Below, piece after piece: positions 8,262-15,237 of a stretch of DNA of 64,000 nt. The translations under genes were made by a program, and so were the position numbers. The notes beneath the pieces are model-generated. The model searched no databases, was not told where the DNA came from, and worked only from the letters and a program-made list of their open reading frames with translations. How positions within the stretch are numbered: position 1 is the first letter of the stretch; each line of letters starts with the position of its first letter. Source of the DNA: JAIOSM01 sp964593725 (GTDB taxonomy: Bacteria > Desulfobacterota > Desulfobacteria > Desulfobacterales > Desulfobacteraceae); assembly GCA_964593725.1 (NCBI GenBank), contig CAZQJS010000001.1, positions 1 to 64,000 on the forward strand, written 5' to 3'.

Positions 8262-9701
8262 CTAAATAACTACCTTTCCATCCACCTGCCACCATCCAAT
8301 TGTAGACCCGTGTCTAAGAAATTTAACACCATGATCAAGTTCAATTTTCCTTGCCCAGTCTCCAAGGGCACATGCGTGGTGGATAATTAACGGAGTACTG
8401 TGGCCAGGCAGAATGTCACCATCAAGTCCGTACTTTTTAATTTCAGTATTTATCTTACCTTCTGTCTGTTTATTATCCCATGGTGTTGGATGGATAAAAC
8501 CATGGTTAGCACCATCATTTCTCGAATAGTAAAAAGTATCTTTGAATTCATATTCAAGCATTCGTAATTTTTTAACAGCTTTTATATTAATTTCAGTTGT
8601 GACACCTTTATTAAGGTTTTTAAGAATTGTATTGTCAAAGGATTCAAAACCAATTGATGAAACTAATATTTTGATTTTTTCTTTTCTGGCAAGTTTAAGT
8701 ATATTTTTAAATTTGTCGAAATTTGCAATAAGATGATCTGCCCTTAGCGTAAGATTAATTCTGGATAAATTTACTTTTAAAGAATAAGAAGATTTCATTA
8801 AAGATTCAAGCTTAGTAATGGGGGTCTCATTTATCAGCTCAAAGGGAATTTTTTTATTATTCTGCATGGGAAGCATTTGTAATTGTTCATTTACTGCTTT
8901 TACAGGTAAAGTCCCCATATAACCTTTGTCTGCTGCAACATCACAGAAACTGCAACCTTTTACTGAAATTTCAACTCTGGATTGTTCTGATTTTAAAAAA
9001 TCAGGGTGTTCGATCTCAACCTTTTTTGATAAAGATGCATATGGACAGCCAATCTGCTGAATGATTTGAGCTGACAAAACTTTTAAAGGAATTAATTTCC
9101 CACCTTTCAGAATATGGATATTACTCCAGTTAACCCTTGAAAGATATCGACTGTTAAAGGAAGAGGGCGGTGTTGCCAGAATTTTACCTGCCCGGTCTTT
9201 ATATATAAAACCAGGATAATTAAGATCCGGACAATCAAAATTCATATTATCGATATCAGAATCTAAAAAAGGTAGTATCTGCTCTGCCGGGCCCTGAAGA
9301 GCAAAGTTAAAAAAGTTTGAAAACCCTTTAAATCTATGGGGGAATTCATCACTTTTCAGTTCACCGGTAAAGTCTACTCCTGCCTGGGGTCCTGCAAGTA
9401 ATGTCAAAGCTCCGAGTTTTTTAAGATCCCCTGCAAGGTCAACCAGGTCCTGTCGTCCACCTAAAGTTGAAAAACCAATAACAGGTCTTTGAACAGGGCC
9501 ATTTTTTATAAAATAGTCTGAGATTGTTTTTAACAGGTTTTTCTTATTATATTGATTGTCAACAGCGAGAACAATGCAGTCATATGAGCTGTTCTCCTGA
9601 ATAATCGTAGCCGCCATCTGAGGTCCTAAAAGGCCATAATGTTCATTGGCAAAATACCCGGTAATAATAATAAACTTTTTTCTGGCTGGGTTTGAGTTCA
9701 T
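8262..9701 (-). CDS. Atypical radical-SAM-like protein with non-canonical cysteine spacing
   Basis: About 479 residues. The N-terminal 130 residues (IIITGYFANEHYGLLGPQMAA, then VIGFSTLGGRQDLVDLAGDL and LLAGPQAGVD) look like the Rossmann-type B12-binding domain of B12-dependent radical SAM proteins. A later stretch, SSIGFESFDNTILKNLNKG, is a typical radical SAM barrel strand. The normal CxxxCxxC is absent: only GCSFCD remains, with no Cys four residues before it. A CPYA cysteine lies 31 residues upstream (C-x30-C-x2-C). It may use a variant cluster-binding mode or be inactive. The start is set at the second ATG of ATGATG, behind AAGG; the longer frame to 9728 would run into the hairpin of the preceding operon. 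Function unknown. Confidence 0.6.
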   Translation of the reverse strand: MNSNPARKKFIIITGYFANEHYGLLGPQMAATIIQENSSYDCIVLAVDNQYNKKNLLKTISDYFIKNGPVQRPVIGFSTLGGRQDLVDLAGDLKKLGALTLLAGPQAGVDFTGELKSDEFPHRFKGFSNFFNFALQGPAEQILPFLDSDIDNMNFDCPDLNYPGFIYKDRAGKILATPPSSFNSRYLSRVNWSNIHILKGGKLIPLKVLSAQIIQQIGCPYASLSKKVEIEHPDFLKSEQSRVEISVKGCSFCDVAADKGYMGTLPVKAVNEQLQMLPMQNNKKIPFELINETPITKLESLMKSSYSLKVNLSRINLTLRADHLIANFDKFKNILKLARKEKIKILVSSIGFESFDNTILKNLNKGVTTEINIKAVKKLRMLEYEFKDTFYYSRNDGANHGFIHPTPWDNKQTEGKINTEIKKYGLDGDILPGHSTPLIIHHACALGDWARKIELDHGVKFLRHGSTIGWWQVDGKVVI

Positions 9702-9722
9702 CATCTGCCTTAGGAACAAAAG

Positions 9723-9757
9723 GTGCATGTTTTGGTATTTATAACCAAAACATGCAC
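9723..9757 (-). terminator. Perfect 14-bp hairpin after the AOR operon
   Basis: Inverted repeat GTGCATGTTTTGGT / ACCAAAACATGCAC with a 7-base loop, between the ferredoxin gene and the radical-SAM-like gene. On the minus strand only CCTTTTG follows, so it is a weak intrinsic terminator or an mRNA 3'-end stabiliser for the AOR transcript. Confidence 0.65.
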
Positions 9758-9789
9758 TATAGAGATTTAAATATATTAATTAATTAAAA

Positions 9790-10284
9790 TTAAAGTTGTG
9801 ATGCCTTTTGATTTGCCAGGGTCAATTTGCCGGCAGCTTCCCGTTTCTTAAGAATGCTGACATCACCTGCATCAATATATTCAAGGCATTGGACTTCACA
9901 GAACCTTACACATTGTGGATCACCATCACACAGATCACACTTGAATACTTTTTTGTCCTGGGTGTTAAAACTCATTGCACCAAAGGGGCATACAGCAACG
10001 CAGGTTCTACAGCCAATGCAGCGATCCTGATCAATCTGAACAGAATCCAGTTCATCATTGCGTGATATTGCACCAGCAGGGCAGACGCTCATACATGGTG
10101 CATCCTGGCATTGTTGACACGATATTGGCACATAAAGGCCTTCCATCTCCCATTTAATAACTCTGATTCTGCTCCTGGACGGGTTGGATGCGCCTTCATG
10201 TTTGACAGCACACACCATTTCACATAATCGACACCCTGTACATTTTTCAGGGTGTATCACCAGAACTTTTCCTTTGTTTTCCAT
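9790..10284 (-). CDS. AOR-associated four-cluster ferredoxin subunit (HycB/DMSOR-beta type)
   Basis: Cytoplasmic electron-transfer protein of 164 residues. Four Cys groups are visible: CTGCRLCEMVC; CQQCQDAPCMSVCP; CIGCRTCVAVCP; and CDLCDGDPQCVRFC with a further Cys. This is the layout of DMSO-reductase beta/HycB-type four-[4Fe-4S] proteins. It lies 18 bases after the AOR gene, so it is the likely electron acceptor of that enzyme, passing electrons to ferredoxin or other carriers. A good AGGAG precedes the ATG. It ends the three-gene AOR module. Confidence 0.9.
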   Translation of the reverse strand: MENKGKVLVIHPEKCTGCRLCEMVCAVKHEGASNPSRSRIRVIKWEMEGLYVPISCQQCQDAPCMSVCPAGAISRNDELDSVQIDQDRCIGCRTCVAVCPFGAMSFNTQDKKVFKCDLCDGDPQCVRFCEVQCLEYIDAGDVSILKKREAAGKLTLANQKASQL

Positions 10285-10301
10285 GATAGACTCCTCTTAA
10301 A

Positions 10302-12242
10302 TTAAATCATCCCGGAAGGCTCATTGGCCAGACCAAGATTTTTCAGGGTTTCGGGTTTGGGTACACCATCCTTGTCAAGTCCTTTATGTTCATAAAATTC
10401 ATCAATCATTTTAATAAATTTTTTCTTATCAATGAATTTACCAATAACATCCGGAGCACCACGTCTGCATGGTTCATCAAAGTATCTGTGGTTAATCATG
10501 TCACCCTTTTCAAGGTCATCTCTGGTAAGACCTTCCCGTAAATTGAAAAGTCTTTCCAGCATATTGCATCTAACCGCAACATCCCAGATCTCTTCGGGAG
10601 TAAATTCCAGGCCGGTATTGTAATAAAGCACTTTGGGCCAGTCTTCAAAATTGGGAAGAGTGGCACCTAGAAAAGTTGTATGATATTTGCAGATACCTAA
10701 ACAATCAACTGCCATATAACAATTTTCCTGCCAGAATACCTGCCAGGCTTTTCCAATATATTCAGTATGTTCTGAACTTAAAGGGCCTTCATAGGGAATT
10801 GGATTTGAATAGATCTTTCTTAAAACATCCACAGGAAGATGATACAAATCAATGGCTGGTCTGCTGCGCAGATGATCCGAACCCCTGGAAGCAGTTGCAA
10901 TATTCAATGCCAGGGCAGGTGTTGCTCTTTCATCTGAATGAAGGTTGCTCATGCCCTTTACCTGGATTAAATAATCAAAAGAATTTTTGCCAAAAATCTT
11001 TGATGCAGCAATTCCTCCATCTGCCAGAGCATTACCAACCTTACCTTTTCTAAAAGCGATTCTTTCAACCATTTCAAGTAAAGCTTCATCATTTCCAAAT
11101 TCAAGGGCAAGGCCATCAGTATCTTTATCAGTTATGATACCTTCCTCATACAGTTCCATTGCCCAGGAAATAAGGCTGCCTGCTTCAAGATTATCAATAC
11201 CGTACTGATCAACAAGATGGTTGCCAACTAATATTGTCTCAACATTTTTACAGTCAGGTTCGCCTCCAAAGGCACCCTGGGATGTATATTCAGGTCCTTC
11301 TTCATATCTTCCCTTGTAGGGTCCTGAAGGTATTTTGTATTGTGCACGGCAATGTACCTGACATCCAAAGCAGCCGGCCATATGATATGGCCCCATGGTC
11401 TCTTCGCATACTTCATCAATGCGTTCAGGTTCTATATCATCGGCATATTCACATTGGTTATACTGGAAATTCCTGGTACGGATTCCACCCCAGGAATTGG
11501 TTGCTCCCCAGATAAAAGGAGTGCCAAGAGTGCCCTGGGTTTTATTAACTTTAGCAGAAGTAATCTGATCAATAAAACGTTTATTGTATTCAAGGGCATC
11601 CAGTGGATGTGCAATATTAATATCCATTGTTCCCCTTGCAGCAACAGCTTTAAGGTTTTTTGAACCCATTACACAACCCATGCCTGACCTTCCGCCGGCA
11701 TTTTTAATACCTGTCATTACATTTGCAATGCGTACCAGGTTCTCACCTGCAGGGCCGCATACCATGCTCTTAACTTCCTGGTCATTAAGTTCATCCCTTA
11801 TTGCCCATTGTGCATCAGTGGTGGTTTTTCCCCATATATTTTTTGCATCCCGGATTTCGATTTTTCCGTTGTGAAGAAATATATAAACCGGTTTTTTTGC
11901 CTTGCCTTTAATAACCAGATGATGAAATCCAGCCCAGGCCATTTCAGGTGCAAAAAAACCTCCCATATTACAGGAGCCAAGCAGGCCTGTTAATGGAGAT
12001 TTAGCCATAACGTGGGTCCTTGCAGTGGCAGAAGCACAGGTGGCAGTTAAAATTCCGCCGCTCACAATCAGAGGATTATCAGGGCCTAAAGGATCACACC
12101 CTTTTTTTGAATGATTATATAACAGATATGCATCCAGTCCTCTTCCGCCTATGAACTTTTTTCTTATTTCAACGGGAATTGGTTTTATATCAATATCTCC
12201 TGTGGAAAGATTGATATAAGCAATTTTTCTATCCAATGCCAT
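10302..12242 (-). CDS. Aldehyde:ferredoxin oxidoreductase family tungsten enzyme
   Basis: About 646 residues from the ATG at 12242 (MALDRKIAYINLSTG), which has a GGGAGG site; the frame's longer N-terminus lies inside the upstream gene. Family marks: FIGGRGLDAYLLY near the N-terminus, ASATARTHVMAKSPLTG, GGRSGMGCVMGSKNLKAVA, the cluster motif CFGCQVHC (C-x2-C-x3-C) and the fourth-ligand region CLGICKYHT. These bind W-bis-pyranopterin and one [4Fe-4S]. The reaction is oxidation of an aldehyde to the acid with ferredoxin, or the reverse. An alternative in this family is BamB, the active-site subunit of class II benzoyl-CoA reductase. No other Bam genes are visible, so aldehyde oxidation is favoured. 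Partners are the zinc-ribbon gene upstream and the ferredoxin downstream. Confidence 0.9.
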   Translation of the reverse strand: MALDRKIAYINLSTGDIDIKPIPVEIRKKFIGGRGLDAYLLYNHSKKGCDPLGPDNPLIVSGGILTATCASATARTHVMAKSPLTGLLGSCNMGGFFAPEMAWAGFHHLVIKGKAKKPVYIFLHNGKIEIRDAKNIWGKTTTDAQWAIRDELNDQEVKSMVCGPAGENLVRIANVMTGIKNAGGRSGMGCVMGSKNLKAVAARGTMDINIAHPLDALEYNKRFIDQITSAKVNKTQGTLGTPFIWGATNSWGGIRTRNFQYNQCEYADDIEPERIDEVCEETMGPYHMAGCFGCQVHCRAQYKIPSGPYKGRYEEGPEYTSQGAFGGEPDCKNVETILVGNHLVDQYGIDNLEAGSLISWAMELYEEGIITDKDTDGLALEFGNDEALLEMVERIAFRKGKVGNALADGGIAASKIFGKNSFDYLIQVKGMSNLHSDERATPALALNIATASRGSDHLRSRPAIDLYHLPVDVLRKIYSNPIPYEGPLSSEHTEYIGKAWQVFWQENCYMAVDCLGICKYHTTFLGATLPNFEDWPKVLYYNTGLEFTPEEIWDVAVRCNMLERLFNLREGLTRDDLEKGDMINHRYFDEPCRRGAPDVIGKFIDKKKFIKMIDEFYEHKGLDKDGVPKPETLKNLGLANEPSGMI

Positions 12243-12243
12243 A

Positions 12244-12504
12244 TTATTTGCCCTCCCTTTTTGCAGCTGCTTCCATGGCAAGCTTTTTGTTAACTTCCCA
12301 TACTGGTCCACGGATTCTTGGAAAATCCGGGCGAATCCAGGCAACTCTGAATTCACATTTACACATGGGACATTTTACATGTTTATCACCTGGTTTGGGT
12401 TCCAATCTGCCCATACAGCTTGGATTATGACATCTGAACTTACCATAGGTTCTGGTTTTACGTAAACTTTCGGCACCTGATTGCTTTTTTGAATCAATTG
12501 CCAT
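12244..12504 (-). CDS. Small zinc-ribbon-like protein of the AOR module
   Basis: An 86-residue protein not recognised as a named family. A basic N-terminus is followed by a four-to-five-Cys ribbon: C25-x4-C30 and C45-x2-C48-x-C50, then an RVAWIRPDFPRIRGPVWEV segment. It probably binds Zn, or possibly an Fe-S cluster. The ribosome site AAAGGAGGG is near-ideal. The stop is one base from the AOR start, so it is translated together with AOR. It could be an assembly or docking factor for the tungsten enzyme, but this is inferred only from position. Confidence 0.75.
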   Translation of the reverse strand: MAIDSKKQSGAESLRKTRTYGKFRCHNPSCMGRLEPKPGDKHVKCPMCKCEFRVAWIRPDFPRIRGPVWEVNKKLAMEAAAKREGK

Positions 12505-12635
12505 GACAGCCCTCCTTTTTTAAGATAAATTAAAATTCGGATAATTTTAAATTACAAAAAAAACCATAATAATAAATCATAATAGTAACTGATTTATAAA
12601 AAATAAATATTCTTGACTTTTTCTATAAATAAATT

Positions 12636-12717
12636 CATTATGATGAACAAGTAGACACCATTTAAAACGGTATGTCAAGCTAAAATGTAGCTGATAATAA
12701 TATTTTTGTTCATAATG
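12636..12717. promoter_or_regulatory. Candidate IclR operator: spaced inverted repeat in the divergent AOR/iclR gap
   Basis: CATTATgaTGAACAA at 12636-12650 and TTGTTCATAATG at 12706-12717 are inverted copies apart from a short insertion in the first. They bracket a weaker dyad, GACACC (12655-12660) and GGTATGTC (12669-12676). A TTGACT box at 12613-12618 precedes. The position between the divergent regulator and AOR module suggests operator half-sites; this is inference. Confidence 0.35.
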
Positions 12718-12724
12718 GGGAACG

Positions 12725-13495
12725 ATGGCAAATAGATATCAGGCACCAATTGTAACAAAGGCATTCAGGATTTTATCCCTTATTGCAGACAGATCAGAGG
12801 GCATGGGAATCAGTGAGATTTCACGGAAACTTGACATAAGTAAAAGCACTGTACATGGAATAACTGCTGCCCTGGAAGGGCAGGGTGCATTAATCAAAAA
12901 TAAGGCTTCCAAGCGCTATACCATTGGCTATGCTTTAATAGAGCTTGGACGAAAAGCGTATTCCAGGGTTAATTTAAAAGAGATTGCAAGGCCTTTTATT
13001 GAAGAATTAATGAATACCTGCCAGGAATCGGTTTTTCTTGGGATTAGAAACAGAGATAATATAATTATCATAGATGTAGTGGAATCAAGTAAAGATTATA
13101 AAATAACTTCACCGGTCGGAACCATCATACCACTTCTCGCAGGTGCGGTTGGAAAAGTTTTCATGTCTGAAATGGGTATTAAAGAGGTTGAAATTTTTAT
13201 AAAAGACCATGGGTTTACACAATTTACCGAAAATACCATTATTGATTTAAAATCTTTTTTAAAGGAGCTGTCCCTTGTTAAGGAGCTGGGCTTTGCCGTT
13301 GATAATGAAGAGTATCTTTCAGGAGTCTGTGCTGTGGCAGCACCGATTGACTGCAATGGATTATATTTGTCCTCGGTGTGGGTTGTTGGATTCAAATCAA
13401 GTATGCATGATAATGTTCTCAAGAGAATAACAGGTCAGGTAATAGAAACTGCAGAGAAAATATCAAAGGAAACTGAAAAGTATTTCTCAACATGA
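12725..13495 (+). CDS. IclR-family transcriptional regulator
   Basis: A 256-residue DNA-binding regulator. The N-terminal winged helix-turn-helix (residues about 8-70) contains GMGISEISRKLDISKSTVHG, the IclR recognition helix region. The C-terminal effector domain (about 80-250) holds SPVGTIIPLLAGAVGKVFMS and a GFAVDNEEYLSGVCAVAAPI stretch, both typical of IclR effector pockets. These proteins often control catabolism of aromatic or other small acids and bind the acid or its metabolite. It is divergent from the AOR module and is the only catabolic-type regulator in the island. It is a candidate for control of AOR and possibly the other operons up to 23 kb. Confidence 0.93.
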   Translation: MANRYQAPIVTKAFRILSLIADRSEGMGISEISRKLDISKSTVHGITAALEGQGALIKNKASKRYTIGYALIELGRKAYSRVNLKEIARPFIEELMNTCQESVFLGIRNRDNIIIIDVVESSKDYKITSPVGTIIPLLAGAVGKVFMSEMGIKEVEIFIKDHGFTQFTENTIIDLKSFLKELSLVKELGFAVDNEEYLSGVCAVAAPIDCNGLYLSSVWVVGFKSSMHDNVLKRITGQVIETAEKISKETEKYFST

Positions 13496-13500
13496 TTTTT

Positions 13501-13938
13501 TTATAGTTTTTTTCTTAAATTAATAAACTCACTTCTTTCAAATCCAAGGGCTTTAAAAAAAGATAAAAGATCAATGGAGTCCCAGGCAACAGAAGAGTAA
13601 ACACAATTAATATTCTGTGATTTATATATTTCAAGAATTCTGTTAGCAAGTCTTTTGCCGACCCCAAGGCCCATGAATTCCGGATCAACGCCCATGGCAA
13701 CAATCCAGGCACTTTTTCTAAGCCCGAACCCTGCATAAAGAATATTGCTGATCATATAGCCAACAACTTTATTATCAATAAGTGCAACAATACTTGCACG
13801 TTTAGATATATCACCTGTCTGCTGATTAATAATTTTTTCGGAATCAACTTCAGCATCTTCTTTTGAAATAAGTGATCGTATTCTCTGGATAGCTTTAGCG
13901 TCTGACTGTTCGATTTCTCTTATTTGAAAGTTTTCCAT
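13501..13938 (-). CDS. GNAT-family N-acetyltransferase
   Basis: A 145-residue protein of the GNAT fold, transferring acetyl from acetyl-CoA to an amine. The acetyl-CoA pyrophosphate loop reads VDPEFMGLGVGKRLANRI (the Q/RxxGxG/A pattern with Met for the first residue), preceded by the strand SAWIVAMG. The C-terminal SFFKALGFERSEF is the usual final GNAT element. The layout is RimI-like, but the substrate is unknown. An AGGAGG site lies upstream. It follows the small DUF2080-type gene by 14 bases on the same strand and converges on iclR. Confidence 0.88.
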   Translation of the reverse strand: MENFQIREIEQSDAKAIQRIRSLISKEDAEVDSEKIINQQTGDISKRASIVALIDNKVVGYMISNILYAGFGLRKSAWIVAMGVDPEFMGLGVGKRLANRILEIYKSQNINCVYSSVAWDSIDLLSFFKALGFERSEFINLRKKL

Positions 13939-13952
13939 AAAAACCTCCTGTT

Positions 13953-14135
13953 CTATTCTACTTTAATAATTTTAACCGTATGTCCTACCCAGTTTGGAGG
14001 CAAATAGATTCTTCCGCTGTTACCGCTGGATTTAACGACTTTTTCAATCATTTCTTCACCAAAAACTTCAAATCTGACTTTTGAAAGTGGTATTAAAGTT
14101 TCTTTAGTTGACGTAATGTTTTTTTTGTTTGCCAT
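13953..14135 (-). CDS. DUF2080-type small protein (AbrB-like)
   Basis: A 60-residue protein whose core, VRFEVFGEEMIEKVVKSSGN followed by SGRIYLPPNWVGHTVKIIKVE, matches the DUF2080 pattern: a short swapped-hairpin-like protein with a conserved K-x-SGNSGRIYLP-x-x-W segment, resembling AbrB/MazE DNA-binding hairpins. Some members are annotated as transposase-associated, but no transposase is nearby. It comes directly before the GNAT gene, with an antitoxin-to-toxin-like order and spacing. Biochemical role unknown. Confidence 0.7.
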   Translation of the reverse strand: MANKKNITSTKETLIPLSKVRFEVFGEEMIEKVVKSSGNSGRIYLPPNWVGHTVKIIKVE

Positions 14136-14262
14136 ACAATCATTACCTTTTGAAAAAAGGATTAATTAATATTTTTATTTAAGTAATTTGTCAGCTTATA
14201 TTTATAAATCATTTTTTTTGTTTTATAAACACCTTATTAAATTTTATTTTACGTTGAGAACA

Positions 14263-14307
14263 ATAAAAAATACAGGCAGGGAAAAATATAAATTCCCTGC
14301 CTGTATT
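14263..14307 (-). terminator. Strong intrinsic terminator of the Mo-enzyme operon
   Basis: A 15-bp perfect stem, AATACAGGCAGGGAA (14269-14283) and its complement at 14293-14307, lies just past the NrfD-like gene. On the minus strand it is followed by TTTTTTATTG. This is a textbook intrinsic terminator for the operon read from 21.6 kb. Confidence 0.88.
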
Positions 14308-14321
14308 GAATCTGTGTCAGA

Positions 14322-15218
14322 TTAAATTAAGGGCTGATATACCGCGCTTTTCATAATAATATATCTAAGTGCTATATCTCCTGTAAAAATCAGAGCTAAT
14401 CTTAGAAAAATAAGAAAGGCATTTATATCACCGCCCCACATTTTTAATGTGATCAATAAAGGGATAATAAATCCAAGCAGGACAACACCGCCATAAAAAT
14501 ATTTGGCAAGGTATCCTTTTACCATTAAACCAATGGATTCTTCACCTGTATTTGAAGAATGGGAAGTACCCCATATGTATGCAAGGACAGAGGTGAAATA
14601 GACAAACAGCATCACTTCTGCAAAAAGTTCGAATTTCTGGGCAAGGATATTGCCGGATGCAGCAGCCATAAACTGAAATATCTGGCTGCCGACCCATACA
14701 CCTGAAATAACAGATAAAGGTATGACCATGGTGGAACTCCAGGCTGCAAGTGCTCGCACAACATTCATGGTCATAAAACCATGGGAAATAATAAGAAGAG
14801 TTATAATTCCCATAATAACACTAAATACAGGCCCGAAGCTCTGGGTTACCATTTGAATAAACCCGGTAACAGCAAAAACGCCTATGATCCACATGCCCCT
14901 GGAAAGTTCCGAGGTCATAGGTTTCATAAGCATTCGCCATGCCCTGAAAGGATTTCCAAGATAGAGCATATGTATACCGCCGCCCAGAATAAGAGCTATG
15001 AGCCAGCCAAGTATCAGCCCTGCATTATATTTGTATAACAGTGAAATAAAATAGAGCCCTGCACCAATTTCAGTAAAGAAAAATGCAATTAAAAGGAAAA
15101 TACCTTTTCTATCAATCCACTCCTGTTGAGGAGTTGCATTAACCATCCATTCATACGGCTTCAAGTCTGTGCCGGTAGGATGGAACATAATTTTTTCAAG
15201 TTCGTTTCTCTGTTTCAT
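14322..15218 (-). CDS. NrfD/PsrC-like membrane subunit of a molybdopterin oxidoreductase
   Basis: A 298-residue integral membrane protein with about eight hydrophobic helices, starting near residue 38 (GIFLLIAFFFTEIGAGLYF) and including LGWLIALILGGGIHMLYLG, a family stretch containing the LGNPFRAWRML segment. NrfD/PsrC/DmsC proteins anchor an Fe-S subunit and exchange electrons with quinone. It is third in the Fe-S, catalytic, anchor set and is followed by a strong terminator. In a phenylacetyl-CoA oxidoreductase-type complex it would pass substrate electrons to the menaquinone pool. No heme-binding histidine pair is obvious, consistent with the heme-free NrfD group. Confidence 0.85.
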   Translation of the reverse strand: MKQRNELEKIMFHPTGTDLKPYEWMVNATPQQEWIDRKGIFLLIAFFFTEIGAGLYFISLLYKYNAGLILGWLIALILGGGIHMLYLGNPFRAWRMLMKPMTSELSRGMWIIGVFAVTGFIQMVTQSFGPVFSVIMGIITLLIISHGFMTMNVVRALAAWSSTMVIPLSVISGVWVGSQIFQFMAAASGNILAQKFELFAEVMLFVYFTSVLAYIWGTSHSSNTGEESIGLMVKGYLAKYFYGGVVLLGFIIPLLITLKMWGGDINAFLIFLRLALIFTGDIALRYIIMKSAVYQPLI

Positions 15219-15237
15219 AATTGTTCAATCCTCCTTT

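Noticed and set aside
10302..12242. BamB, class II benzoyl-CoA reductase active-site subunit
   Set aside because: Same protein family, and aromatic context would fit, but none of the other Bam genes (BamC-I) is in the window. Simple aldehyde oxidoreductase is the safer call.
13953..14135. Transposon remnant, because DUF2080 proteins are sometimes called transposase-associated
   Set aside because: No transposase, inverted terminal repeats or target duplication seen around it.
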